A stretch of 26,971 nt of DNA from contig JBGSWL010000003.1 in assembly GCA_041752455.1 (NCBI GenBank), positions 1 to 26,971 of the forward strand, given 5' to 3'. The position numbers and the translations under genes are program-made. Source of the stretch: JBGSWL01 sp041752455. GTDB lineage: Bacteria > Pseudomonadota > Alphaproteobacteria > Rhizobiales > Rhizobiaceae. The notes beneath the pieces are model-generated. The model saw only the letters and a list, made by a program, of their open reading frames with translations. It was not told the DNA's origin and made no database searches. Each line of letters begins with the position of its first letter. Position 1 is the first letter of the stretch. Shown piece by piece: positions 15,071 to 23,773 of the stretch.

Positions 15071-15859
15071 CTAGACCGACAGGGCCGACGTGGCGCCTGA
15101 GGCAATCAGCGTTGCAATGGCTGCGGCAATGTCGAAATCCGCATCGGTCTCCAGCGCCGCTTCTGCGGCCTCGCCGAGGGTCCCGCCGGATTCGATGGCG
15201 CAAAGGAACACGGCCATGGCCGCCGGTATCTGACGTACCAGCACATCGAGTTGCGGCCGGGTGATCAGCATCGCTTCGTGGATGGTCGTGTCGATGGCGG
15301 TCAGCGGTTCGAGATCGCGGTTCATCGCAAAGATGCGGGCGACGGAATGCTTCGAGCGGATCAACGCATAGCCCGGATGCATCACGAACCGCACATCGCC
15401 GAGGCGTTCGGGATCGACCGCCGCCAGTGCATCGCCGGCAAGCGGGCTCGCGTCCGCCGCATGGTAGGCGGTGAGCCAGGCGCGTTCGGCAGTTGCGACA
15501 TCCGCCAAGTAGACAAGGCGCGCCGTTGGTTCGTATCCCTGAACGAAAGCGTCGAAACCCTGACCATAGCGAAACAGCAGCGGCGAGGTTGGCGGGTGAG
15601 CCCGCACATAGGCACGCGCCATCTCGCGAAAGAATGTCGGGCCGGTGAGGCGGGCAACCGCCGGATAGATGTCGGCAAGCGCGTCGATCAGGCTCACGGT
15701 GACGTTGTTGCGATAGACATTGTAGCGCTTGTCTGCGCCTTTGCCGCGTGGTCCGGTTACTTCCGCAGGTTTCGGCGCGGTCGGATCAAGCAGGCCCGGC
15801 GAGAACCGTGCATTGTGATCGTGATCGGCAAGTGGTGCTGCGGTCTCAGGCGAAAACAT
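15071..15859 (-). CDS. bufC: BufC-like DUF2063 protein (partner of the MNIO enzyme)
   Basis: This 262-residue protein carries an N-terminal DUF2063 domain, called 'putative DNA-binding' in databases and now known as HvfC/BufC type. FSPGLLDP and YNVYRNNVTVSLIDALADIYPAVARLTG are hallmarks, followed by FFREMARAYVRAHPPTSPLLFRYGQGF. In characterised systems the BufC/TglI/HvfC partner binds the precursor and delivers it to the MNIO enzyme. The start at ATG 15859 (GGAA eight bases upstream) overlaps the end of bufB by 14 bases. A longer in-frame opening to 16048 runs through bufB and is rejected. The stop at 15071 is 39 bases before the preferred DoxX start. Confidence 0.9.
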   Translation of the reverse strand: MFSPETAAPLADHDHNARFSPGLLDPTAPKPAEVTGPRGKGADKRYNVYRNNVTVSLIDALADIYPAVARLTGPTFFREMARAYVRAHPPTSPLLFRYGQGFDAFVQGYEPTARLVYLADVATAERAWLTAYHAADASPLAGDALAAVDPERLGDVRFVMHPGYALIRSKHSVARIFAMNRDLEPLTAIDTTIHEAMLITRPQLDVLVRQIPAAMAVFLCAIESGGTLGEAAEAALETDADFDIAAAIATLIASGATSALSV

Positions 15860-16796
15860 GGGCGCGTTCCGGGACATCGGCAAAGCGCCGCAGGATCGTG
15901 GCGGCAGCTTCCGCCTCAGTGCGCAGCACCGGCCATTCGGGCAGGTCGCTGTCCCATTCAACAAGCGTCGCGACGGGTCCGCGCCGGTCGATGACCTCTT
16001 CGTAGAGCGTCCAAACCGGATCGGCGACGGCGCGGTCATGGCTGTCAATCAGCAGGAGGTCGCCCTCGTCGTCTGCCTGCTCGGCATGTCCGGCGAGATG
16101 AATTTCGCCGACGGCGGCCAGCGGGAAGGCGGCAAGATAGTCGCGCGCGGAAAAACCGTGATTGGTGGCCGAAACAAAGACATTGTTGATGTCGAGCAGA
16201 AGGCCGCACCCGGTGCGCCGCACGATCTCCGACAAAAACGCCGTCTCCGGAATTTCGGAGTTGGAAAACAGCACATAGGTTGCCGGGTTTTCCAGAAGCA
16301 TGCGTCGGCCGGTTGCCTCCTGCATGCGATCAAGGTGGTCGCAGACATGGTCCAGCGTCGCAGATGTGTAGGGAAGCGGCAGCAGGTCGTTGTAGAAGAC
16401 ATCGTCGTGTGTCGACCAGGCCAGATGCTCCGAAATCATCGCTGGATCGTATCGATCGACGAGACGCTTGAAGGCGGCCAGATGGCCTTCGTCGAGGGGC
16501 TTTGGCCCGCCAATCGACATGCACACGCCGTGCAGCGAGATCGGAAAGTCGCGGCGAACCCGTTCAAGGATCGCGTGCGGGTAGCCGCCATCTCCCATGT
16601 AGTTTTCCGCATGCACTTCAAGAAATGCAACGCCGCCCGGATCGGCCAGGATGGCATCGAGATGGGAGTGCTTGAAGCTGACACCGGCGCCCTTCGGCGC
16701 CGGTCTCGTCATGAAGGATGCCGCAGGATGGGCGCCAGGGCGCGCGGGGGTCACGCTTCTGGCGACGGGGTCATGTTCGAGGGTCACTTCGTGCAT
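15846..16796 (-). CDS. bufB: BufB-like DUF692 multinuclear non-haem iron enzyme (MNIO)
   Basis: This 316-residue TIM-barrel protein is of the DUF692/MbnB-TglH family. Conserved blocks in order: GAGVSFKHSHLDAIL, FLEVHAENYMGDGG, ISLHGVCMSIGG, MISEHLAWS, MLLENPATYVLF, GLLLDINNVFVSATNHG, EIHLAGH, IDSHDRAVADPVW and LVEWDSDLPEW. The His, Asp and Glu residues in these blocks ligate two or three iron ions. MNIOs use oxygen to rebuild Cys in RiPP precursors: oxazolone-thioamide in methanobactin and HvfA, 5-thiooxazole in bufferins. The precursor here is the DUF2282 protein encoded 45 bases upstream. The ATG at 16796 has GGAG eight bases upstream; an internal ATG at 16712 lacks one. Confidence 0.93.
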   Translation of the reverse strand: MHEVTLEHDPVARSVTPARPGAHPAASFMTRPAPKGAGVSFKHSHLDAILADPGGVAFLEVHAENYMGDGGYPHAILERVRRDFPISLHGVCMSIGGPKPLDEGHLAAFKRLVDRYDPAMISEHLAWSTHDDVFYNDLLPLPYTSATLDHVCDHLDRMQEATGRRMLLENPATYVLFSNSEIPETAFLSEIVRRTGCGLLLDINNVFVSATNHGFSARDYLAAFPLAAVGEIHLAGHAEQADDEGDLLLIDSHDRAVADPVWTLYEEVIDRRGPVATLVEWDSDLPEWPVLRTEAEAAATILRRFADVPERAHVFA

Positions 16797-16841
16797 GCCC
16801 CTTGCTCCATCCTGCGGTCAAAACGTTGCGGTGCTGACGGC

Positions 16842-17150
16842 TTATGCCGGCAGATCGCGGGTCAGGGGCTCGAGCGAACCGACGCGGCCTTCAGGCAGTT
16901 CCATCGAAACGCAGGTGCCTTCTGCCACGTACTTCCAGGCATTGCCCTGGTAGTCAACGGTCGAGGTGCCCTGGCAGCTGGTGCCCGGACCGGCAGCGCA
17001 ATCATTCTTGCCGGCGAGCGAAACGCCGTAGCACTTCTGGTTGGCAGCGAAAGCATCATTGGTGCCGACGAGGTTGACACCAGCAACAGCTGCGGCGACG
17101 GCGGAGGCCAGAACGGCGCCCGAAAGCATGGTCTTGGAGGTCTTGGACAT
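16842..17150 (-). CDS. bufA: BufA-like DUF2282 RiPP precursor (bufferin)
   Basis: This 102-residue protein begins at the ATG at 17150 with GGGAGA six bases upstream; an upstream in-frame opening to 17186 is rejected. Residues 1-35 form a long signal peptide ending DAFA, so the peptide is exported in folded or modified form. The mature 67 residues hold exactly four cysteines: Cys40 (KCYG), Cys51 (NDCAAG), Cys59 (TSCQG) and Cys80 (GTCVSM). This is the pattern of DUF2282 bufferins, in which the two central Cys are modified and bind copper and the outer pair forms a disulfide. A tail of 22 residues after the last Cys contains GSLEPLTRDLPA. It is the first gene of bufA-bufB-bufC-doxX. The modifications are inferred, not visible. 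Confidence 0.92.
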   Translation of the reverse strand: MSKTSKTMLSGAVLASAVAAAVAGVNLVGTNDAFAANQKCYGVSLAGKNDCAAGPGTSCQGTSTVDYQGNAWKYVAEGTCVSMELPEGRVGSLEPLTRDLPA

Positions 17151-17299
17151 GGGTGGTCTCCCGATTGAGTAGCGTTTCGTCGGCATCCTTGCCGAGCAGG
17201 CGGAACCTCACAGACCGGCTGATCAAAGGGAAATCAACGCTGCGTCATTTTGCATCACCTCGTCGTGAACACTGTGTCATCGTGTTGAGGACATTTTTG

Positions 17300-18361
17300 T
17301 CAAAGCCGGGCCAGCGCTTTTGCAAAGTCGGCAACGTCGGACGTCTGCGTGGCAAATGATGTGACGAGCCGGACCATCTGTTCGCCATCGCCGACAAGGT
17401 GGCGCTCGGCGCGCGGCGCCTGCCACCGGTTGAGGCTGACACCAGCGTCGATCAGCGCTTCGACCGCCGCGGCCGTGCCGATGGCGAAGACCTCGTTGGC
17501 CTGCGGCTCCCAAGCAAGCCGCAAGTGATGGCGGTCATCTGCGCCGATCACACCGGCAAGGTCAGCAGCCATGGCATTGGCGTGCCGGCCCAGCGTGATC
17601 CACAGGTCATCGTGCAGATAAGCTTCAAATTGGGCCGCCATGAACCGCGATTTCGACAGCGTGTGTCCGGCGCGCTTGCGCAGATACTGCACCTGCGCCG
17701 CCAGATCGCGGCGGAAGATGACGAGCGCTTCGGCGCACCAGCAACCGTTCTTGGTGCCGCCGAAGGTCAGCATGTCGATGCCGGACTTCCATGTCATTTC
17801 GGCCGGCGTGCAGCCGATGGCGGCGATCGCATTGGCAAAGCGCGCACCATCCATGTGCAGGGAAATTCCTGCATCGTGGGTAACGGCGGCGATCGCGGCG
17901 ACCTCTTCCGGCGTGTAAAGTGTGCCGCTTTCGGTGACCTGCGTGACCGATGCGGCCATCGGTTGACCAGCGTTGAGCCCGCCGCCGCGCACATGGGCGA
18001 TGGCTGACGCGAGGCTGTCAGGTGTGAGGCGTCCGAGCGGGCCCTCGATGCTTTCCAGTTTGGCGCCGCCGGTGAAAAATTCGGGCGCCGAGCACTCATC
18101 AACCCGGATGTGAGCTTCGGAATGACAAAACACGACGCCGCCCGGCCGGTTGGCGCAGGTCAGCGCCAGCGAATTGGCCGCCGTGCCGGTGACAAAGAAA
18201 AAGACGTCGACTTCTGTCTCGAAGAGGTCATTGAACGTCGTCTCGATCGTGCGGTCCAGATCGCTTTTTCCGTAAGGGGCGGCGAACCCCTGATTGCGGC
18301 GGACGGCGTTTTCGGCGATGGCCTCATGGGCGCCCGCCCAGTTGTCCGAGGCAAAGTGCAT
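17300..18361 (-). CDS. ltaE: Low-specificity L-threonine aldolase (PLP-dependent, beta-eliminating lyase family)
   Basis: This 353-residue fold-type I PLP enzyme starts at the ATG at 18361, with GGGAGA seven bases upstream. FASDNWAGAH at the N-terminus, GKSDLDRTIE, FFVTGTAANSLAL (55-67), the ring-stacking His of CHSEAHIRVDE (80-88), LHMDGARFANA (169-179) and the Schiff-base Lys204 in FGGTKNG are in the expected order. The enzyme splits L-threonine or allo-threonine into glycine and acetaldehyde. Glycine output makes it a metabolic neighbour of the sarcosine oxidase products, but the loci are 12 kb apart. It is divergent from gltB across a 371-base gap and sits behind the bufA leader. Confidence 0.9.
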   Translation of the reverse strand: MHFASDNWAGAHEAIAENAVRRNQGFAAPYGKSDLDRTIETTFNDLFETEVDVFFFVTGTAANSLALTCANRPGGVVFCHSEAHIRVDECSAPEFFTGGAKLESIEGPLGRLTPDSLASAIAHVRGGGLNAGQPMAASVTQVTESGTLYTPEEVAAIAAVTHDAGISLHMDGARFANAIAAIGCTPAEMTWKSGIDMLTFGGTKNGCWCAEALVIFRRDLAAQVQYLRKRAGHTLSKSRFMAAQFEAYLHDDLWITLGRHANAMAADLAGVIGADDRHHLRLAWEPQANEVFAIGTAAAVEALIDAGVSLNRWQAPRAERHLVGDGEQMVRLVTSFATQTSDVADFAKALARL

Positions 18362-18732
18362 GGTGGTTTCTCCCTGCGCCCGATCGCGCCTTCGCATTGG
18401 TCACCCCATCATTTTCCGCGGGCGATGTCTGCGCCGCAATAATTGCGACGCTCCCTTGTGGAATGGCGCGAAGTCTGTCATGAAATAGGTCACTAATGCT
18501 GTCCTAATTGATGGCCGGTGTCTGCGTCTCCGTCGGGGGCGTGGAAGTCCGGCCTGCAAGCGCGAAGACAGCTCCATGTCCATGATCGCCAGGGACACAT
18601 CCGCATCTGCCGCATGACAGCGGATGCCCGTCGTCCCGACGCCGATTTGTCACATTGGGGCTTCCGGAAACCTTGCCAATTGGGCCGACGAAGACATGTG
18701 TGCACCTACGCACCGTTCCGGAGGACAAGACG
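18362..18732 (+). other. Intergenic region between divergent ltaE and gltB
   Basis: These 371 bases contain no convincing gene. They must hold promoters for both divergent genes, but I see no strong -35/-10 pair. One hairpin, CATCCGC/GCGGATG (18598-18604 and 18620-18626), could be part of the gltB leader. The gltB ribosome site GGAGG (18720-18724) closes the region. Confidence 0.5.
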
Positions 18733-21700
18733 ATGACGCATTACACGCCATCCCGTGACCGCGCTCCTGCGCAGTCGGCCCTTACCCATCGGAATGAGAC
18801 CGCCACCAAACGCGGTTTCCCTGCGGCGCAGGGCCTTTATGATCCGCGCAACGAGCACGATGCCTGCGGCGTCGGCTTTGTTGCGCACATGAAGGGCAAG
18901 CCCTCGCATGACATCGTTCGCCAGGGTCTGGCGATGCTGGAAAACCTCACCCATCGCGGCGCTGTCGGTGCCGACTCGTTGATGGGCGATGGCGCCGGTC
19001 TTCTGGTGCAGATCCCGCACGCCTTCTTCAAGGCTGAAATGGCAGTGGCCGGCGTCGATCTGCCGGAACCGGGCGCATACGCTGTCGCTCATGTGTTCAT
19101 GCCGCAGGACGAAGCGCTGCGCGCCCATTGCACGAACATCATTGCGGAAACTGCCGCCGCCGAGGGCGTGACGCTGATCGGCCACCGCGATGTGCCGGTC
19201 GACAATTCGTCGCTTTCGGCAGCGCCCGACATCGCGGCATCCGAGCCGTTCCATCGCCAGTTCTTCTTTGCCCGGCCCGATGGCAAGGACCAGGAAGCGT
19301 TCGAGCGCCGCCTGTTCATCATGCGCAAGGTGATATCGAACCGTGTCTATGGCGAGACCGAAGGCCGCGACAACGGCTTTTACATCGTGTCACTGTCGAC
19401 GCGCACGATCGTCTACAAGGGCATGTTCCTCGCCTACCAGGTCAGCGCTTACTACAAGGATCTCGCTGATCCGCGCTTTGAAAGCGCCGTGGCGCTGGTC
19501 CATCAGCGGTTCTCGACCAACACGTTCCCGTCTTGGAAGCTCGCCCACCCGTACCGGATGGTCGCCCACAACGGCGAAATCAACACGCTGCGCGGCAACG
19601 TCAACTGGATGGCGGCTCGTCAGGCGTCCGTCTCCTCGCCGCTGTTCGGCGCCGAAATCTCCAAGCTCTGGCCGATCTCCTATGAAGGGCAGTCCGACAC
19701 GGCGTGCTTCGACAACGCGCTCGAGTTCCTGTTCCAGGGTGGCTACAGCCTTGCCCATGCGGTGATGATGCTGATCCCCGAGGCTTGGGCCGGCAACCGC
19801 CTGATGGATGCCGAGCGCAAGGCGTTCTACGAATATCATGCCGCGCTGATGGAACCTTGGGACGGCCCGGCAGCGGTCGCCTTCACCGACGGGCGCCAGA
19901 TCGGCGCGACGCTCGACCGCAACGGCTTGCGGCCGGCACGCTACATCGTCACCGACGATGATTTCATCATCATGGCTTCGGAAGCCGGTGTCCTGAAGGT
20001 GCCGGAAGAAAAGATCGTCACCAAGTGGCGTCTGCAGCCCGGCAAGATGCTGCTGATCGACATGGAAAAGGGTTGCATCGTCTCCGACGAGGAGATCAAG
20101 CGCGAGATGGCGGGCATGCACCCCTATCGCGACTGGTTGAAGCGGACCCAGCTCATTCTCGAAGACCTGAAGCCGGTCAAGCCGCGCGCGCTGCGCGAGG
20201 ATGTCGCGCTGCTCGACCGCCAGCAGGCGTTCGGCTACACGTTGGAAGACACCAAGATCCTGATGGCGCCAATGGCGACAACCGGTCAGGAAGCCATCGG
20301 TTCGATGGGCACCGACACGCCGATCTCGGCGATGAGCGACAAGTCGAAGCTGCTTTACACCTATTTCAAGCAGAACTTCGCGCAGGTCACCAACCCGCCG
20401 ATCGATCCGATCCGCGAAGAACTGGTGATGAGCCTTGTCTCGTTCATCGGCCCGCGGCCGAACCTGTTTGATCTCGAAGGCCTTTCAAAGCGCAAGCGGC
20501 TGGAAGTGCGTCAGCCGATCCTGACCAATGGCGATCTGGAAAAGATCCGCTCCATCGGCATTTCGGAAGACCTGTTCGACAGCAAGACGCTGGACACGAC
20601 CTATGCGGCCGAAGAGGGTGCTGGCGGCATGGAAGCCGCCATTGAGCGGCTATGCGAGCGCGCCGAGCAGTCGGTCCACACCGGCTACAACATCATCATC
20701 CTGTCGGACCGCAATGTCGGCGCCGACCGGATTGCCATTCCGGCCTTGCTGGCGACGGCAGCGGTGCACCATCACCTGATCCGCAAGGGCTTGCGCACGT
20801 CGGTCGGCCTCGTCGTCGAATCGGGCGAGCCGCGCGAAGTGCATCATTTCTGCTGCCTTGCCGGTTATGGCGCCGAGGCGATCAACCCGTATCTGGCGTT
20901 CGACACGCTGATCGACATGCATCGGCGCGGCGAATTCCCGCCGGAGGTCGACCAGCATGAAGTGGTGTCCCGCTTCATCAAGTCGCTTGGCAAGGGCATC
21001 CTGAAGGTGATGTCGAAGATGGGCATTTCGACCTATCAGTCCTATTGCGGGGCGCAGATTTTCGATGCCGTGGGGCTGTCGTCGGACTTTGTCGCAGCTT
21101 TCTTCACCGGAACGGCGACGACCATCGAAGGTGTCGGTCTTGCGGAAATCGCCGAGGAGACGGTGCGTCGTCATACGGCGGCATTTTCGGCCGATCCGGT
21201 GCTGCGCAACACGCTGGAAATCGGCGGCGAATATGTCTACCGCATGCGTGGAGAAGACCATGTCTGGACACCTGACGCGGTTGCCAACCTCCAGCATGCG
21301 GTTCGCAAGGGTTCGTACGCGACCTACAAGGAGTTCGCAGCCGAGGTGAACGACGAGGCGCGCCGCGCCAAGTCGATCCGTGGCCTGTTCCACATCCGCA
21401 CGGCTGAAGACGAAGGCCGTGCGCCCGTCTCCATCGACCAGGTGGAATCGGCGGCGGATATCGTCCGGCGTTTTTCGACGGGCGCGATGTCGTTCGGCTC
21501 GATCAGCCGTGAAGCCCATACCACGCTGGCGCGCGCGATGAACCAGATTGGCGGCAAGTCCAACACCGGCGAGGGCGGCGAGGAACCGGACCGGTTCCTG
21601 CCGTTCCCGGACGGGACACCCAACCCGGAACGTTCGGCGATCAAGCAGGTGGCATCGGGTCGTTTCGGCGTCACCGCCGAATACCTGGTCAATGCCGACA

Positions 21701-23448
21701 TGCTGCAGATCAAGGTAGCACAGGGCGCCAAGCCCGGCGAGGGCGGCCAGTTGCCCGGCCACAAGGTGGACGCAACGATTGCGAAAACGCGTCACTCGAC
21801 GCCCGGTGTCGGCCTGATTTCGCCGCCGCCGCACCATGACATCTATTCGATCGAGGATCTGGCGCAGCTGATCTTCGATCTGAAGAACGTCAATCCGGAG
21901 GCGGACATTTCAGTCAAGCTGGTGTCGGAAGTGGGTGTCGGCACGGTTGCGGCCGGCGTTGCCAAGGCGCGCGCCGACCACATCACGATTTCCGGCTATG
22001 ATGGCGGCACCGGCGCATCGCCGCTGACGTCGCTGAAGCATGCGGGTTCGCCGTGGGAAATGGGCCTTTCCGAAACGCACCAGACGCTGGTGCTGAACGG
22101 CCTTCGTTCGCGCATTGCCCTGCAGGTTGATGGCGGCCTGAAGACCGGTCGCGATGTCATCATCGGTGCGCTTTTGGGTGCCGACGAGTTCGGCTTCTCG
22201 ACCGCACCGCTGATCGCGGCGGGTTGCATCATGATGCGCAAGTGCCATCTCAACACGTGTCCCGTGGGCGTAGCGACGCAGGACCCGGTGCTGCGCAAGC
22301 GCTTCAAGGGCACGCCCGAACACATCATCAACTACTTCTTCTATGTTGCCGAAGAAGTGCGCGAATGGCTTGCCCTCATGGGCTACCGTTCCATCGACGA
22401 AATCATCGGCGAAACGCAGCTGCTCGAGCAGAAGCCGCTGATCGATCACTGGAAGGGCAAGGGCCTCGATTTCAGCCGCGTGTTCCACAAGCCGGACGCG
22501 CCCCGCGATGCGATCCGCTGGACGCAGCGCCAAGTGCATCCGATCGAGGACATTCTCGACCGCACGCTGATCGAACAGGCCGCGCCGGCCATTGCCACGC
22601 GCCAGCCGGTGACCATCGAGACCACGATCCGCAACACCGACCGTTCGACCGGTGCCATGCTGTCGGGCATGGTTGCGCGTCGCTACGGCCACAAGGGCCT
22701 TCGCGATGACACGATCGCGGTGACGCTGCGCGGTACTGCCGGTCAGTCGTTCGGTGCTTTCCTTGCCAAGGGGATCAGCTTCGATCTCATCGGCGATGGC
22801 AACGACTATGTTGGCAAGGGTCTGTCGGGTGGCCGGATCGTTGTGCGTCCGCCGGAAAACAGCCGGCTCGTTGCGGAGCAGTCGATCATTGTCGGCAACA
22901 CCGTTCTTTACGGCGCAATTGCTGGCGAAGCCTATTTCCGCGGCGTGGCGGGCGAACGGTTCGCCGTGCGCAACTCCGGTGCCGTTGCGGTTGTCGAAGG
23001 CGTCGGCGATCATGGCTGCGAATACATGACCGGCGGGATCGTCGTCGTGATCGGGCAGACCGGTCGCAATTTTGCCGCCGGCATGAGCGGCGGGGTCGCC
23101 TATGTGCTGGACGAAGACGGCACGTTCGAAACCCGCTGCAACATGGCGATGGTCGAACTGGAGCCGGTGCCGGAGGAAGACGACATCCTCGAAAAGCTGC
23201 ACCACCATGGCGGCGATCTTGCCCACAAGGGCCGGGTCGATGTCTCAGGCGACATGACACGCCATGACGAGGAGCGTCTGGTGGCGTTGATCGCCAATCA
23301 TCGCCAGTACACGGGTTCGGCCCGCGCCGGTGAAATGCTCGACAACTGGGAACGGTTCCGCCCCATGTTCCGCAAGGTGATGCCGGTCGAGTACCGCCGG
23401 GCGCTGGAAGACATGGAACGGATGAAGATGGGCGTGGCCGCGGAGTGA
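18733..23448 (+). CDS. gltB: Glutamate synthase (NADPH) large subunit
   Basis: This 1571-residue protein is full length for bacterial GltB. The ATG at 18733 has GGAGG eight bases upstream. A short propeptide ends before Cys45 (DACGVGFVAH), the N-terminal nucleophile of the class II glutaminase domain. The central domain is followed by the FMN-binding synthase domain with GGKSNTGEGGE, and by Cys1165, Cys1171 and Cys1176 in the ammonia-tunnel region, spaced as the [3Fe-4S] ligands require. The C-terminal GXGXG beta-helix (about 1320-1520) has GDGNDYVGKGLSGG. The enzyme converts glutamine and 2-oxoglutarate to two glutamates using electrons from GltD. Its partner gltD is displaced 747 bases downstream by vapBC. 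Confidence 0.97.
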   Translation: MTHYTPSRDRAPAQSALTHRNETATKRGFPAAQGLYDPRNEHDACGVGFVAHMKGKPSHDIVRQGLAMLENLTHRGAVGADSLMGDGAGLLVQIPHAFFKAEMAVAGVDLPEPGAYAVAHVFMPQDEALRAHCTNIIAETAAAEGVTLIGHRDVPVDNSSLSAAPDIAASEPFHRQFFFARPDGKDQEAFERRLFIMRKVISNRVYGETEGRDNGFYIVSLSTRTIVYKGMFLAYQVSAYYKDLADPRFESAVALVHQRFSTNTFPSWKLAHPYRMVAHNGEINTLRGNVNWMAARQASVSSPLFGAEISKLWPISYEGQSDTACFDNALEFLFQGGYSLAHAVMMLIPEAWAGNRLMDAERKAFYEYHAALMEPWDGPAAVAFTDGRQIGATLDRNGLRPARYIVTDDDFIIMASEAGVLKVPEEKIVTKWRLQPGKMLLIDMEKGCIVSDEEIKREMAGMHPYRDWLKRTQLILEDLKPVKPRALREDVALLDRQQAFGYTLEDTKILMAPMATTGQEAIGSMGTDTPISAMSDKSKLLYTYFKQNFAQVTNPPIDPIREELVMSLVSFIGPRPNLFDLEGLSKRKRLEVRQPILTNGDLEKIRSIGISEDLFDSKTLDTTYAAEEGAGGMEAAIERLCERAEQSVHTGYNIIILSDRNVGADRIAIPALLATAAVHHHLIRKGLRTSVGLVVESGEPREVHHFCCLAGYGAEAINPYLAFDTLIDMHRRGEFPPEVDQHEVVSRFIKSLGKGILKVMSKMGISTYQSYCGAQIFDAVGLSSDFVAAFFTGTATTIEGVGLAEIAEETVRRHTAAFSADPVLRNTLEIGGEYVYRMRGEDHVWTPDAVANLQHAVRKGSYATYKEFAAEVNDEARRAKSIRGLFHIRTAEDEGRAPVSIDQVESAADIVRRFSTGAMSFGSISREAHTTLARAMNQIGGKSNTGEGGEEPDRFLPFPDGTPNPERSAIKQVASGRFGVTAEYLVNADMLQIKVAQGAKPGEGGQLPGHKVDATIAKTRHSTPGVGLISPPPHHDIYSIEDLAQLIFDLKNVNPEADISVKLVSEVGVGTVAAGVAKARADHITISGYDGGTGASPLTSLKHAGSPWEMGLSETHQTLVLNGLRSRIALQVDGGLKTGRDVIIGALLGADEFGFSTAPLIAAGCIMMRKCHLNTCPVGVATQDPVLRKRFKGTPEHIINYFFYVAEEVREWLALMGYRSIDEIIGETQLLEQKPLIDHWKGKGLDFSRVFHKPDAPRDAIRWTQRQVHPIEDILDRTLIEQAAPAIATRQPVTIETTIRNTDRSTGAMLSGMVARRYGHKGLRDDTIAVTLRGTAGQSFGAFLAKGISFDLIGDGNDYVGKGLSGGRIVVRPPENSRLVAEQSIIVGNTVLYGAIAGEAYFRGVAGERFAVRNSGAVAVVEGVGDHGCEYMTGGIVVVIGQTGRNFAAGMSGGVAYVLDEDGTFETRCNMAMVELEPVPEEDDILEKLHHHGGDLAHKGRVDVSGDMTRHDEERLVALIANHRQYTGSARAGEMLDNWERFRPMFRKVMPVEYRRALEDMERMKMGVAAE

Positions 23449-23465
23449 TTTGTGCTGGCGACCTC

Positions 23466-23494
23466 CATGTGATATGTCGTTGGCATATGACATG
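23466..23494. promoter_or_regulatory. Palindromic vapBC operator overlapping its promoter
   Basis: CATGTGATATG (23466-23476) and CATATGACATG (23484-23494) are inverted repeats matching at 10 of 11 positions around a 7-base spacer, ending nine bases before the antitoxin ATG. A candidate promoter, TTGTGC (23450-23455) with a 17-base gap to TATGTC (23473-23478), has its -10 inside the left arm. Binding of the VapB-VapC complex there would repress the cassette, as is usual for vapBC. Confidence 0.65.
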
Positions 23495-23503
23495 AGGGCC
23501 CGC

Positions 23504-23770
23504 ATGACGAGGCAGGGAACCAAACGCAAGATTGTCCACGTGTTCAAGAATGGCCGCTCACGGGCTGTCAGGATACCAAAGGAGTTTGATTTCGAGGGCG
23601 ACGAAGTGGAGATGACCAAGGACAATCTGGGGAACATCACGCTGCACCCGATCAAAGCGAAAACCGGGCTAGTGGCTTTGCTGGCGACACTGGAACCGCT
23701 GGATGAGGCGGATTGGCTGCCCGTTATGAACGACAGCGATCTGCTGCCACTGGATGACGTTGATCTCTGA
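23504..23770 (+). CDS. vapB: VapB-type antitoxin (AbrB/SpoVT fold)
   Basis: This 88-residue protein starts at the ATG at 23504, preceded by GAGGG. The N-terminal half is a swapped-hairpin AbrB DNA-binding domain: KIVHVFKNGRSRAVRIPKEFDFEGDEVEM (about 8-36). The acidic, hydrophobic C-terminal half (LLATLEPLDEADWLPVMNDSDLLPLDDVDL) is the kind of tail that wraps the toxin active site. It is followed after three bases by the VapC toxin gene. The pair lies between gltB and gltD on the same strand. An upstream in-frame ATG at 23492 falls inside the operator palindrome and lacks a ribosome site. Confidence 0.88.
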   Translation: MTRQGTKRKIVHVFKNGRSRAVRIPKEFDFEGDEVEMTKDNLGNITLHPIKAKTGLVALLATLEPLDEADWLPVMNDSDLLPLDDVDL

Positions 23771-23773
23771 GGG

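Noticed and set aside
15858..17168. Open frame of over 400 codons on + across bufB and bufA
   Set aside because: It is the complementary strand of well-supported bufA, bufB and the start of bufC. The translation is low-complexity and has no ribosome site or family motif.
17151..17299. ECF-sigma promoter in front of bufA
   Set aside because: Bufferin genes elsewhere are controlled by such sigma factors, but I could not find a convincing -35/-10 pair in this leader.
21910..23226. Open frame of over 400 codons on - inside gltB
   Set aside because: It is antisense to a conserved glutamate synthase. The Arg/His-rich composition is typical of shadow frames in high-GC DNA.
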